This document shows, in pieces, positions 1 to 10,227 of a DNA stretch of 64,000 nucleotides. Location: the NCBI GenBank assembly GCA_012934845.2, contig WNNJ02001187.1, forward strand, positions 1 to 64,000. The letters run 5' to 3'. The notes beneath the pieces are model-generated. The model made no database searches and was not told where the DNA came from. It saw only the letters and a program-made list of their open reading frames with translations. A program made the position numbers and the translations under genes. The stretch's first letter is position 1; every line of letters starts with the position of its first letter. Source of the DNA: Pomphorhynchus laevis. Taxonomy: Eukaryota > Acanthocephala > Palaeacanthocephala > Echinorhynchida > Pomphorhynchidae.

Positions 1-120
1 GCTCCTGTTATCATCAGGATTACAATAAAATGATCAAAACATTTCGGTTTTAACATTTTATTGTAATTATGATGATAACATATTATGACATGCTATGCTT
101 GTTACTTTCAAATGATAGCA

Positions 121-880
121 AGTTACCTTCAACTGATAAAATATATGCATTTTTAAAATCAATGGAATGAATCAAACTCGCAAAATGCTGAGCAACAGTA
201 CTAGAAATGGTCAACACATTGTTATCTCGGATTATTCAAAAAGCGTGTTTTATTCGAAAAAGAACCTAATTTAATGCTTAATAATAAATATGATTTCAAC
301 CTTAAATTAAATTTTAATTAATTATTCCAATATTACATTATATTAATTTTAATTCAAGAATACGCTTCTTGAATAATGCGAGATAACAAGTTACTTTCAA
401 ATGATAAAATATATGCATTTTTAAAATCAATGGAATAAATCAAACTCGCAAAATGCTGAGCAACAGTACTAGAAATGGTCAACACATTGTTATCTCGGAT
501 TATTCAAAAAGCGTGTTTTATTCGAAAAAGAACCTAATTTAATGCTTAATAATAAATATGATTTCAACCTTAAATTAAATTTTAATTAATTATTCCAATA
601 TTACATTATTTTAATTCAAGAATACGCTTCTTGAATAATGCGAGGTAACAAGTTACTTTCAAATGATAAAATAGATGCATTTTTAAAATCAATGGAATGA
701 ATCAAACTCGCAAAATGCTGAGCAACAGTACTAGAAATGGTCGACACATTGTTAACTCACATTATTCAAGAAGCGTATTTTATTAAAAAAGAACCTAATT
801 TAATGCTTAATAATAAATCCGATTGCAACCTTAAATTAAATTATAATTAATTATTTCAATATTGCATTATTTTAATTTTT
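121..880. repeat. Three tandem units of about 265 bases
   Basis: The block starting near GATAAAATATATGCAT recurs at 135, 403 and 665, so the periods are 268 and 262 bases. Each unit shares a run of about 80 bases (ATCAAACTCGCAAAATGCTG and onward) followed by a terminal-inverted-repeat block. The third unit has diverged and loses its right end. No coding capacity is seen. Confidence 0.85.
221..387. mobile_element. MITE-like element with about 30-base inverted ends, first copy
   Basis: The left end GTTATCTCGGATTATTCAAA and the right end TTGAATAATGCGAGATAAC are imperfect inverted copies of about 30 bases that flank an AT-rich centre. A second copy lies at 489-649. A third (from 761) keeps only the left end. 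The copies sit inside the tandem units, so they were probably amplified with them and not inserted independently. I could not identify a clear target duplication. Confidence 0.55.
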
Positions 881-929
881 TCAATTCGTTTGTATTTTTC
901 TAATTGTATTATTTTGTTTTGGCTTAGAT

Positions 930-1400
930 TAAATTATTAAATCAGCTAACTGAGTCTACGTATTGTTATATAATTATAAAATAAACAAAACATAATGCTA
1001 AATCAAAATTTAATAATTAAATAATAAAATTAATAATTGTTTTTAGATTTTCTATAATTTTAATCAAGTTAAAAAATAAAATAAAAAATAAAATTTAAAA
1101 TAAACGTCATTTTTATGAATTGACTAATAAATAACAGACGTTGTATCAGAATAAGAATTAGAGGTCATCAGGAGGAACTGCTATGCTATCAGGTTTCGGC
1201 CCTAACTCCTCTACCCAACATAGCAGCGGGGCCAAATACATGCTAATGATGTATTTCCTCTGAAATAACTATCTAGTATCTTATTCTAATGCAAAGTATA
1301 TTATTTATTATTCATCCATAAAAATTTGCCACTTAAGAGTTTAAATTTATTCTTTATATTATTGTGTTGATTTATATATTTTACTATTTTCTGTATAATT
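930..1400 (-). mobile_element. 3' end of a Penelope-like element
   Basis: Read on the minus strand, this matches the plus-strand copies near 33180-33580. It holds the last RT codons and the stop (around 1310-1400), then the structured block (1147-1290), then an AT-rich tail ending near the motif TACGTAGACTCAGTTAGCTGA. Only the 3' end is present, as expected of 5'-truncated retrotransposition. No RT catalytic motif remains. Confidence 0.75.
1147..1290 (-). ncRNA. Hammerhead-like structured 3' block of the Penelope-like family, copy A
   Basis: On the minus strand the order is an 11-base outer helix strand, then GAAA (complement of 1254-1257), an ACAT/ATGT hairpin, a CTGCTATG/CATAGCAG helix, CTGATGA (complement of 1165-1171), and the outer helix partner. 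Comparison with other copies shows paired changes in two helices. Cleavage activity is inference. The helix directly next to CTGATGA pairs poorly. Confidence 0.45.
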
Positions 1401-1735
1401 CATTACTCTACTTTTAAATATTTTTTTCTTATAAAATTCGTATTTTTTTGTCACTTATTTTTTGACTTTAATTTTATTTTGTTTTATGATTGATTTTTTT
1501 TCTTTCTTTTTGTTGTTTTAAAAATGTGTGTAAAATTTTAGTGTGATTGTTTTGTTTCTCGGTATTTTCTTTTAAAAATGCGGGGCACATCAATGCTTGT
1601 ATTTTTGTATAAATGTTGGAAACGGTGGAAAATTGTGAAACATTTTTTTTGTAATCCTTATGATAGCAGGAGCTATCGAAATATAGAATTTTTATCAAAT
1701 AAAGTATAATTTCTGCTTCTTTGTTCCTGTAATAT
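1401..1735. other. AT-rich spacer
   Basis: No homology, repeat or credible coding sequence is seen. The short ORF at 1474-1698 on the minus strand is a low-complexity Lys/Asn-rich reading of T-rich DNA. Confidence 0.6.
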
Positions 1736-2700
1736 ATATACTAAATGGTGTTGCTTGATAGACTGGACTTCGATTCACGACTTTCAGTCACCATGTTATT
1801 TCTAGACGACAAATGAGTGTCCGGCAACACTCATCAGTAGAATGAAGTACTCACTGGCCGTTTCGGTTGCCTGTGTGACATTGTGAATAAAGGCGTTTCC
1901 GACACTTTGCTTAATTGTCTGAGGCTTACGCTCTCAACAAGATCGAATTGCTGGGCGGACCATCCTTAAACACTAGGCAGAGGTTGTTGCTGAATTGTCG
2001 CTGCACTCGTTGGATCCTAAACGGATACGGCAGGTATAATAGTAGTGCACGAATGTGCTGAGTAGACAACGGTCCAGGATTTCTTACGAAATACGGCATT
2101 TATACTATTCGCAATGACACACAGGCAACCGAAACGGCCATTGAGTATTTCATTCTACTAATGAGTATATATATACTAAATGGTGTTACTTGATAGACTG
2201 GACTTCGATTCACGACTTTAAATCACGATATCACTTCTAGACGACCCATGAGTACCCGGCAACACTCATCAGTAGAATCAAGTACTCACTGGCCGTTTCG
2301 GTTGCCTGTGTAACATTGTGAATAAAGGCGCTTCCGACATCTTTTTCATGTGTTGGAAACGTCTTTATTCACAATGTCACAGGCAACCGAAACGGGCAGT
2401 GAGTATTTCATTCTACTGATGAGTGTTGCCGGGTACTCATTAGTCGTCTAGAAGTGATAGTGTCGGAAACGCCTTTATTTACAATGTCACACAGGCAACC
2501 GAAACGGGCAGTGAGTACTTCATTCTACTGATGGGTGTTGCCGGGTACTCATTGGTCGTCTAGAAATGATATCGTGATTTAAAGTCTTGAATCGAAGTCC
2601 AGTCTATCAGGCAACACCATTTAGTATGAATTCTGAATTTCGTAAGAAATCCTGGATTGTTGTATACTCTGCACATCCGTGCACTACTATATATACTACT
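1736..2700. mobile_element. Composite foldback element
   Basis: A module starting ACTAAATGGTGTT and running through the CCGTTTCGGTTGCCTGTGTG block occurs forward from 1740 and 2170. It recurs inverted from about 2340, 2455 and 2100, and ends at 2627 with AACACCATTTAGT. The block TTTCTTACGAAAT near 2080 is also found inverted near 2640. The whole region is therefore nested inverted copies able to fold into long hairpins. There is no transposase. A short relic of the same family lies at 28300-28415. I infer a non-autonomous foldback DNA element. Confidence 0.7.
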
Positions 2701-2859
2701 ATATATACTACTATATATATTGAAAATCCACGAAAATACCAGAGAAGACATATATATGTGAAATGGAAGAAGATTATGGGTTTAGTATTTATTATCAGTA
2801 ATATGTATAATATTCCACCAGACTCAAATGAAATTCTGATGTATTTACCTTATAATATT

Positions 2860-2946
2860 AAAATCGAAATGGCAAGACGCCCCGCAAGAGGTAGAAAATT
2901 TAATAAATCTTTTACCTTTTGCGGAACGTCTCGCCATTTCGATTTT
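2860..2946. repeat. Short palindrome
   Basis: AAAATCGAAATGGC at the left pairs with GCCATTTCGATTTT at the right. Inside it, a further CCGCAAGAGGTA / TACCTTTTGCGG pairing extends the stem. It is a small foldback with an AT-rich loop and no coding meaning. Confidence 0.8.
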
Positions 2947-2959
2947 GATAATTGAACAG

Positions 2960-4135
2960 TGACCCCGAACACCTTCCGTTTCAATTTTTATAATAATTTT
3001 ATTTAGTCATAAAACACAACCAAAAATAAGGATCACAAAAATTAGGATCAGATCTTATTGAGGTCTGATCATTTTAACGAGAATTACAAAAATGATATAT
3101 AAAATATATTAAAATCATAATAGAATTATGTATATATAATTATTTAATTATATAATATATATAATTATATGTATAATTATATGATATCATATATAATATT
3201 TTATATAGTGCTATTATTACGACGTTAGCTTTATTAATAATACAATATTAATAATAAATTTTTATTTTAATACGAATATCAATATTTAATTTATTTAGTT
3301 AAAATAAATTTATTTTTTAAATATTTTTTTTAATTTATTAAATAAATAAAATTTTCGATAGACACTTCCACCAACTTTGAATAGAAAAAATCAATTTTTC
3401 TCTTATAAAACCAACCCTTATAACAAGTTGATTGGTTCAAGTTGATACTAGATGTGCAGCTTTTGCTTATAAAATATGTACAAAAAAATTAAAGTTCATG
3501 AAAATGAACAATATATCATTAACAACAAAGTAATAAGACAAGACATATTAGTGAGCTAACATGTTTAAATTTGATTACTGTCAATTTTATTCTTAATATT
3601 ATCTCATCACTCTGACCTTATTCGTTAATATCGAAAAGAGAAAATTTTAAGAAGTTATTAATTGGACTCGAGCTTGCTAACTAGTCATTTCAAATATTCA
3701 ACCCGATCCTATTTAAATAAAACGACTCCTGCTGGTTTTTCTTAACTTTTTTAAATTGAAAGGTCATACCCAGCAAATTATCAGGAATATTTAATATTAA
3801 TATTAAATTAATATTAATATCCAGGTATAGGAATAAATATTTATAGGAATTAATATTTCATAGAAATCTTATAATAAATAAATTATAAAAATTAGTTTAT
3901 TTAATATGAAAATTTATCATTTAATAGCAAACGATGCGTTCCTATCAATACGTTGAGTTTCTTCCAGACTACATCTCTGTTACACCGAATTTATTTCGTT
4001 CAATGGAAAAATGATTCACTAAACTATTAAAATTTAGAATACTAAATTTAAATTTAAAATTATAATTTAAAACTTGAATGCATCTGTGAGCTGAAATTCT
4101 TCTGGTTGTGTCACAATATTATCCTCACAGGTATT
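2960..4135. other. AT-rich intergenic DNA
   Basis: No gene or retroelement is recognised. Minor features are a small palindrome around GATCAGATC/GGTCTGATC (about 3045-3072), AT dinucleotide-rich runs at 3125-3210, and a self-complementary TAATATTAATATTA stretch near 3795-3820. Confidence 0.5.
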
Positions 4136-4156
4136 GTTCCTATTAATTAATACAGC

Positions 4157-4301
4157 AGGACGCTACTAATCAGTCTGGGTGGGTTTCATCAGCTGCTGAC
4201 CCAGCTGCTGACCCAGACTGATTAGCAGCTGACCCAGCTACTAATCAGTCTGGGTTGGTCAGCAGCTGATGAGACCCACCCAGACTGATTAGTAGCGTCC
4301 T
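4157..4301. repeat. 145-base palindrome with repeated inner unit
   Basis: The outer arms AGGACGCTACTAATCAGTCT and its complement pair almost perfectly across the block. The unit CTAATCAGTCTGGGT appears several times in both orientations, joined by CAGCTGCTGACCCAG units. It is GC-richer than its surroundings. This looks like a foldback insertion or palindromic amplification. Confidence 0.85.
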
Positions 4302-4477
4302 GATGTATCAAGAATTTAAAATTATAATTTAAATATTTATTAATAATTAATAATTTAAATTTTAAATTGATCAAAACAAATACTTTATAAAATATTTCAA
4401 TAAAATATTAATTAAAATCTTTAATCATGCAAATACTTGTAAATACGCTTAAGCAATTCTTTAATCTAAATAAACAT

Positions 4478-4917
4478 TAAACATCATCGCTTTTACTCCA
4501 TGTGGAAACGAGATTCGCTACACCTAATTATACACCATTTTATGTGGTGTGTAGCTTATCTCGAATGCAGGCTAACGACTGTTGTGACATATTTGATGCA
4601 GTGCTTCTGTTTACAACGGACTTGCATAACATCTGTCATATCAACCCTGCTACTTTCTCAGCACCGGCTTGGAACCGGTCACTTTTTACCCATAAATCCA
4701 AGTATATCTTGGAAACATTCGATTCCATAAATAAATAACATAGACGGATTCATATATCCTATCATGGGTTATATTACTTATAATAGATCACTATGTTTCA
4801 ATTAATGACAAAGCAATAGTCACAACAGTGCATTTTACAAATCCTCTTATCAAATTTGGATTAAGAAGTATCTTGAATTTGTTTTATATTTTTTAACATT
4901 TTCTGCTGATTTAGTTA
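4478..4917 (+). other. Possible upstream exon and intron of the glycosyltransferase
   Basis: An open frame runs from 4481 to the stop at 4736-4738, but I cannot match it to a GT4 N-terminus. Just before the main ORF, the sequence ending TTTTCTGCTGATTTAG at 4914 resembles a 3' splice site with a pyrimidine tract. The main ORF lacks about the first 70-100 residues usual for this fold. Some missing exon should therefore lie upstream, here or further left. The assignment is weak. Confidence 0.3.
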
Positions 4918-6054
4918 ATGCACTTACAATCGATACTACAAGAATTTCAACCAGACATTGCACACGTCTCTGAATTCACTCCACTCTGTGTGTTTTGTGC
5001 TACAATTTGCAAATTATTTTGTCAGATACCGGTTGTTTGGTCAATTCATTCTGACATCACTCTTTACATTGACTGTGCATTTGGAACCGTACCGCTGTGC
5101 ATCAGTCGATTAATAAAACTGGGTTTTTCTTTTATCTATGCGGTATACACTAATTTCTGTGCCGATTTGCGTCTTACAGTCAGTAATCACTTCCTACAAA
5201 AGCTTATGCAGATCCAAGAATGGACTGGATCTTTTGTCAATAAGCAAGTAATTGAAATTTGGATGACCGGTGTTGATACGGAACTGTTTTCACCGAAATA
5301 TCACACTGATATCCATAAGTTGATACCTGTTGATGTATACAAAGGCCTACATACAAAAGAGATTTTACTTACTGTAAGTAGATTAAGTGTTGAAAAGAAT
5401 CTGAAATTCCTTGCTGATTTGCTCCATCAATCACCGGATTTATTTCTTATTGTAGTTGGTGACGGTCATCAACGAAAGATATTTGAATCGTTCTTTCCAT
5501 TAGACAGAGTAATGTTTACTGGTTATTTAACAGGGGAAAGGTTGTCGACCATGTATGCTTCTGCTGACTATTTCATATCGGCGTCTGAATCCGAAACTTT
5601 CGGACAGATGTACTTGGAAGCGATGTCATCAGGTACTCCATTAATGGCACCGGCTACTGGTCAAATAGGGGAATTCGTTGTGGATGGCGAATTCGGATGG
5701 TTCTGGGAGCCCGGAAATCTCCAATCAGCTCTTGAAGTAATTAAAAAGCACAAGAGTAAAATGCATGCAAGCCAATTAGCAAGGAAAGCGGCTCTTCAAT
5801 ACTCTTGGAGCAATGTTGTTGACCAGACTCTGGAATATTATAGAAATACATTACTCAAAACTCAACTACATTCAAACTACTCTGAAATGTACAATCGCAG
5901 CAAATTCCAATGGCTATACTATTCGGTGAGCAACACTATCAGTAGATATCTAACCGGCATCCCACTAATTATACTTTATCATATCATGTATGGAATTACA
6001 CTAGTACTTGTATATTTGTTTGCTTATTTTCCTTCAGTAGTGCCTAACAAATAG
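4918..6054 (+). CDS. GT4-family glycosyltransferase, probably lacking its first exon
   Basis: 378 residues are open. The N-terminal acceptor domain is partial, starting near the conserved QPDIAHVSEF stretch (residues 11-20). The C-terminal GT-B domain is complete: ILLTVSRLSVEKN (149-161), the nucleotide-sugar loop VVGDG (179-183), and the E-x7-E motif (Glu226 and Glu234) in SESETFGQMYLEAMSSGTP. These place it in GT4, nearest by feel to plant and bacterial sulfoquinovosyl- and mannosyl-transferase-like enzymes; the substrate cannot be told. A hydrophobic segment at about residues 346-372 suggests membrane attachment at the C-terminus, unusual for this fold. The ATG at 4918 may be internal, because a splice-acceptor-like sequence ends at 4914. 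There are no internal stops, so it is probably functional. Confidence 0.85.
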   Translation: MHLQSILQEFQPDIAHVSEFTPLCVFCATICKLFCQIPVVWSIHSDITLYIDCAFGTVPLCISRLIKLGFSFIYAVYTNFCADLRLTVSNHFLQKLMQIQEWTGSFVNKQVIEIWMTGVDTELFSPKYHTDIHKLIPVDVYKGLHTKEILLTVSRLSVEKNLKFLADLLHQSPDLFLIVVGDGHQRKIFESFFPLDRVMFTGYLTGERLSTMYASADYFISASESETFGQMYLEAMSSGTPLMAPATGQIGEFVVDGEFGWFWEPGNLQSALEVIKKHKSKMHASQLARKAALQYSWSNVVDQTLEYYRNTLLKTQLHSNYSEMYNRSKFQWLYYSVSNTISRYLTGIPLIILYHIMYGITLVLVYLFAYFPSVVPNK

Positions 6055-7072
6055 CTGCGGGTTAAAGTATATATAGATTAAATAATGTTTGGTTCGAACA
6101 TTCCGAAATGACAATCTTACATTGTTTAATTTACGTTCGTAACTTATGTTTTCAAAACATTTATTTTCATTCGGAACCTAGAATACAAAGGCCAAAAAAA
6201 ATTGGAGCCTCCTCAAAATATTTATCTATTTTTACTTTTTACGACGAATAAAATGTTTACCTTTTAAACTCTGTTATTAAATAATTGTTGCTTACTGCTT
6301 TTTCTGTAAACGGATAATGCCAATTTCTAAGCGAACTACAAACTTATAATCGTTTACACATTTATTTGATTTTTCATAAAAACTTTTGATTAGATAAAAT
6401 AATAATCACAAACCAATAATATTACTGATATCATCCATTAAAATATTGTTTGTATTTAAATTACCATTAATAATTTAACAATTTTTTATGATTCCAGATC
6501 TTTATCAGAATCGTGTGTGTTTAATGATCCCATCAAATTATACTTATTAATATACGATATATACATAAAAATAAAGATAAATAATAAATAATTATTAATC
6601 ATGTTTTGTTTGACTGACAGCTCTTAAGTTAAATCAGATTAAATGGATGAGTCTACGTATTTTATACGATATATAAATAAAAATAAAGAAAAATAATAAA
6701 TAATAAAAGATTTTATACAATTTATTATTATATCAAATGAAAATTTTAAATTTAAATTTAAAATAGAAGTCAATATTTATGAATTGACTAATAAATATCG
6801 TCCACTGTATCAGAATAGGGATTATAGGTTATCAGGATCATTTTAACTTTAATTATTAATCATTAATAATATTAAGAAAACAAAAATTTTAACAGCTTAA
6901 AATTGCAATGTTAAAGAATTGAATGATTATTCTTTGACAGCGTTATCCAGATAATGATTAAAGGCACATTTGAAGATCGATAGATTAATTATGAACACAA
7001 AGTCTAAATTTGAATTTAAATATTTCACTCAATATTATTTTTAAGTCCATTGATACATTCGATGTGTTCATT
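6055..7072. other. Intergenic DNA with a Penelope-like tail relic
   Basis: 6608-6850 on the minus strand matches the 3' tail of the Penelope-like family. It carries the GAGTCTACGTATTTTATACG motif and the GAATTGACTAATAAAT block, then a decayed version of the CTGATGA region. The rest is AT-rich with no gene seen. The stretch at 7035-7072 (TTGATACATTCGATGTG) also occurs near 26548, so it belongs to another dispersed repeat. Confidence 0.6.
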
Positions 7073-7300
7073 AATCGTTCACGGCGTATAAACATCGAGA
7101 AGAAACAAGAGAATGTTAATTACGAATTTTCAACTATTTCAATAGTCCTTTTCAAGTGATACAATTAGTATCACTAATTGTATCCTAATTGGTATATTAG
7201 TATACTAATTGTATCACTTGAAAAGGACTATTGAAATAGTTGAAAATTCGTAATTAACATTCTCTTGTTTCTTCTCGATGTTTATACGCCGTGAACGATT
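7073..7300. repeat. 228-base near-perfect palindrome
   Basis: AATCGTTCACGGCGTATAAA at the left end is the reverse complement of the right end. The arms are about 100 bases and pair with little mismatch around a centre rich in TAATTGTATC units. Part of the arm sequence (AAACATCGAGA) recurs degraded near 26590, so a dispersed repeat was copied into inverted form here. Confidence 0.9.
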
Positions 7301-7329
7301 ATTTTTATATTAATTAAATTTATTACTTA

Positions 7330-7690
7330 AATTTGCATTTAATCATGTTTTGTTTGGCTATCAGCTCTTAAGCTAAATCAGATCAGATAACTGAGTCTAC
7401 ATATTTTACACGATATATAAATAAAAATAAAGATAAATAATAAAGAATTATATAAGTTTTATAACATTTATATTATTATAAAATTTAAAATAAAAGCCAA
7501 TTGTTATGAATTTACTTATAAATAGCATACGATGTATCATAATACGGATTAGAGGTACAAGATGAACTTCTATGTTATCAGGTTTCGGCTCATATTCCTC
7601 GACCCTACTTTGCATCGGGGGCAAATACGCGCTAATGACGTATTTCCCAAGATGAAATTTGATTATTTAGTACACCTTATTCTTAACAGT
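7330..7690 (-). mobile_element. Penelope-like element 3' end, decayed
   Basis: On the minus strand it retains a GAAA-flanked hairpin (AAATACGT with GCGTATTT), the CCGAAACCTGATAACATAG block and the tail ending in GAGTCTACATATTTTACACG. The CTGATGA box is mutated. The RT portion is absent apart from possible remnants at 7640-7690. It lies directly downstream of the ubiquilin-like gene's stop. Confidence 0.65.
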
Positions 7691-7699
7691 TTAGAAGAA

Positions 7700-8485
7700 C
7701 TATATTACAAAATTACAAAAATCTTCAATACTTTCTACAGCCATATTTACATCCCCCATAAATGCAACAAGCGCTCTAAGATTTGTATCACGGTTATGAA
7801 ATCCCATTGTCTGCATTTGTTCAAGTTCGGATGCATAAAGTTGTTCTAGAGTTTGGTTGTTGATTTGTCGGCTGATGTTGCTGGGGATGAAAAGATTTAA
7901 TAGTTGAAACAACGAAGCAGTATAATCTTGATTTTAATTCTGTAAATTTTGACATGCTGTTGTTGCATAAGCTGTTTGTCTATTGCTAGGTGATCGAATA
8001 GAATCCACATTAGATGAAGTAGGTTGACTATTCATTTCATTATCGACTAGACCGCTTATATTTGAAGATATCAACCCTGAATATACTTGTGAGGATGTGT
8101 CCCTAAGACGAATTAGGTTTTTTTGAATTTGTATAATCGACATTAATGCTCGAGGATTTGTGTATAGAGCACGAATTTCAGGTATTGAACACTTACTTAT
8201 AAATTCATGAATTACAAGGTATACTTGTTCTATTTATCTTTCTTCCTGTACAGATTATTACGTAAACAGCATATTAAGTACATACCAGGATCGCGGATAA
8301 AATTATCTATATTTGGGTAAAAATTGAATGCCCGCAACATGTCGATTAACATGCTAGAATTTTCAGCAGCGTCTACAAATAATTGGCGTAGCTGTTGAGG
8401 GTTCATTGTAGAATATCGATCGGTGTTTTTGCTTGATGTAGATTGCAAAGACGAATCTAACGGGTTTGTATTAGATATATTTGAT
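7700..8485 (-). pseudogene. Ubiquilin-like gene, C-terminal part, with one in-frame stop
   Basis: Ubiquilins shuttle ubiquitylated clients to the proteasome with an N-terminal UBL and a C-terminal UBA. Here the minus strand shows a first exon (8485 down to 8286) with NPQQLRQLF, a 56-base intron (8285-8230, GT...AG), then an exon with TNPRALMSIIQIQKNL and a UBA domain (YASELEQMQTMGFHNRDTNL, then ALVAFMGDVNMAVESI). Joining the exons keeps the frame. A TAA at 7934-7936 interrupts it between the linker and the UBA, and the frame continues open afterwards. This may be a pseudogene, a sequencing error, or an undetected small intron. The upstream splice acceptor near 8486 implies more exons, including the UBL, which I do not find in the window. 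Confidence 0.8.
7934..7936 (-). other. In-frame TAA inside the ubiquilin-like exon
   Basis: Reading TGTCAAAATTTACAGAATTAA, the stop falls between the Ser/Asn-rich linker and the LFQLLNLF segment leading to the UBA. The same frame continues without a gap on both sides, and the residues after it still look like ubiquilin. Confidence 0.8.
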
Positions 8486-8541
8486 CTAGACAAATCAACA
8501 ACAACAATTTATTGACATGAAAAAAATATCCAAGATTTTTT

Positions 8542-8860
8542 TTGTCAACCACTGGTCAGGGTGTCGGGTCGTGGAAGCAGTGCACAAACCAAGCCACTCT
8601 AGGCATCGCGATCATGGGCGACAGACCAGAGTTCTCTTTCAGATACCCCAAGGCGGTCTTCGGCCAGTTTCGAGATTTGATCTCGCCATCTGTCTATTTA
8701 ACACTCATGCTCGATGCTACATACAGAGAGACATTCAAATCAATTACATTTATCATGAGAGTCGAAAAATCGCGAAATACGACAAATGTGTTTAAGAAAG
8801 TCGAAATCGTTCCAGCAAGGTCATGTTCACTATCCTTACGTGCAACGCGATTATCGCTAC
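8542..8860 (+). pseudogene. Unknown ORF split by an LTR retrotransposon
   Basis: An ATG-started frame of about 106 codons runs into the LTR at 8861 with no recognisable domain. If the element and one copy of its GCTAC target are ignored, the frame continues from 18864 to a TGA at 18920-18922 and would give about 125 residues. I do not recognise the product. It is antisense to, and about 60 bases from, the ubiquilin-like exon, so it could instead be untranslated or intronic DNA of that gene. Confidence 0.3.
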
Positions 8861-9071
8861 TGTAAAGAAAGTTTTAAATTCGACAAAACAAGAATCAAGT
8901 AAAGTTTTTTGGTTATCAAAAATCTACGCTTTATATATATGTCGCTAAACATAAATTCGCTTACTAGCATGTTAGAATTAGAAACGACATCAATCGAACC
9001 GAATAGCAGAAAGGAAACAAAGCAAATCATAGCAACAGCATAAAAGGATCACCAATTGAACAATAGCAACA
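8861..9071 (-). repeat. Left (3') LTR
   Basis: It runs from TGTAAAGAAAGTTTTAAATT to CAATAGCAACA, 211 bases, and matches the right LTR along its length. At 8995-9006 it holds the intact counterpart (GAACCGAATAGC) of the site used by the two non-LTR insertions in the other LTR. Confidence 0.9.
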
Positions 9072-9243
9072 TTCTCACCTGATCCTTACTTAATTAATTC
9101 AATTCGTAGTCGCTAAGATATGCAGGAGCTCGACGGTCTCTCAACATACGGCTAGTTTGTTCTTCTTGACTATTGTCTTCATACACTTGATCATCTCCGT
9201 CACTTATCTCAATCTCGGTATCACTATCAATTTCCATTATATT
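9072..9243 (-). other. Short segment between integrase end and 3' LTR
   Basis: This lies downstream of the integrase stop. It contains an acidic reading frame on the minus strand (Glu/Asp-rich, around 9150-9240) that may be the end of pol. No clear polypurine tract was identified. Confidence 0.4.
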
Positions 9244-9775
9244 TTAATTTACTTTTTCTAAAAGCTGTTTGTCTCTATCAAATTCAGGCTCGACAATATG
9301 TCGAATATCATTAACGTGTCGCGGAAAACCATTTAGCTTCACAGTCGATTCTGATTGTATATCTGTGACAAATCCCTGAGTCCGACGACTTGTGCACCTA
9401 GCACTTGAAGGTTTTATCCAAATTTGTTGCCCATTTCGAAATCGAGATTTAATTATGTGATGCTGTGACAGAATGTTCCGTGGATGTCTCCAAGAATAAT
9501 TAAATATTGCCATAGCAGGACCGTTGTTAGATACTCCAATAGCACTACAGCTCAAATCATACCAAAATGTTGCTTCTAGAGGTGATCATTCACATATTTC
9601 TGCAGTTCTTTTAATTGTTCGATGATTACGTTCAATTATTCCATTACCCTGTGGTCTAAACGCAGCTCGATATATCGTATAGATTCCCCATTCTCGATAA
9701 AGATTATCCAGTTGTTATGATCTAAAAACAGTACCATTATCCATCAGTAACTCACGGGGCGGAAAGTAACTCACG
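9244..9775 (-). pseudogene. Integrase fragment of the LTR element
   Basis: On the minus strand the core shows LMDNGTVFRS (the second catalytic Asp) and PQGNGIIERNHRTIKR (the catalytic Glu), then the C-terminal part QQIWIKPSSARCTSRRTQGF and GFPRHVNDIRHI, typical of gypsy-like integrases that bind DNA ends. At least two stop codons interrupt the core (near 9717 and 9585). The N-terminal zinc-binding part is not seen, in keeping with the adjoining deletion. Confidence 0.85.
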
Positions 9776-9906
9776 GGTGTGTAACGTTTTAGGATTCCTA
9801 GACTTGATAAATTCTACACGATTATTGTTCACTTTGACTCATCCAATCTGTGTTATTGTATTTATACCCAAAATTAAATTAAAAGGTGCAGCCAGTTGTC
9901 GAACTA

Positions 9907-10227
9907 CTACGGCTTCAACAAACAATTTTTTTCGTTGACGAACACATTTATAATAAAATATCCTAAACACCATGTTGGTACGCCTGTAAAATCTCGGACA
10001 CTTACTTTACCATGCCATCTCTCAACAAGATTCGAACTAACTATCGTGTTAATGCATCCCGTATCGATCAATGCCTGGCAAATCTTACCATTCACTTTTA
10101 CTGTAACGATAGGAAGAGTGCCGGGCGGAATTTGCTCCGGCGATGCAACGCCACCCTGTTCTTTTTCCCGATTGCCAACAGTTTCTTTGTATGTGGCCCA
10201 ACTTTTTGCAATTCCAGCAGCGTACAC
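9907..10227 (-). CDS. Aspartic protease fragment of the LTR element
   Basis: The frame contains VKVNGKICQALIDTGC, the D-T-G active-site triad of a retropepsin, followed by INTIVSSNL, the usual hydrophobic turn. It overlaps the zinc-knuckle frame upstream and ends at a stop just where RT should begin. The remainder of the protease flap region runs to about 9907 before homology is lost. Confidence 0.8.
   Translation of the reverse strand: MYAAGIAKSWATYKETVGNREKEQGGVASPEQIPPGTLPIVTVKVNGKICQALIDTGCINTIVSSNLVERWHGKVSVRDFTGVPTWCLGYFIINVFVNEKNCLLKP

Noticed and set aside
2405-2460. CTGATGAGTGTTGCCGG followed by GTCGTC and a TAGAA/TTCTA helix, resembling a second hammerhead in the foldback element
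   Set aside because: Helix I, CTGATGA and a GTC site can be drawn, but the GAAA box after helix II is absent (TCAT instead) in all copies, so it is probably coincidental.
4500-4738. Two overlapping ORFs read as an independent gene
   Set aside because: No domain, and two frames are equally open; at best this is part of an upstream exon of the glycosyltransferase.
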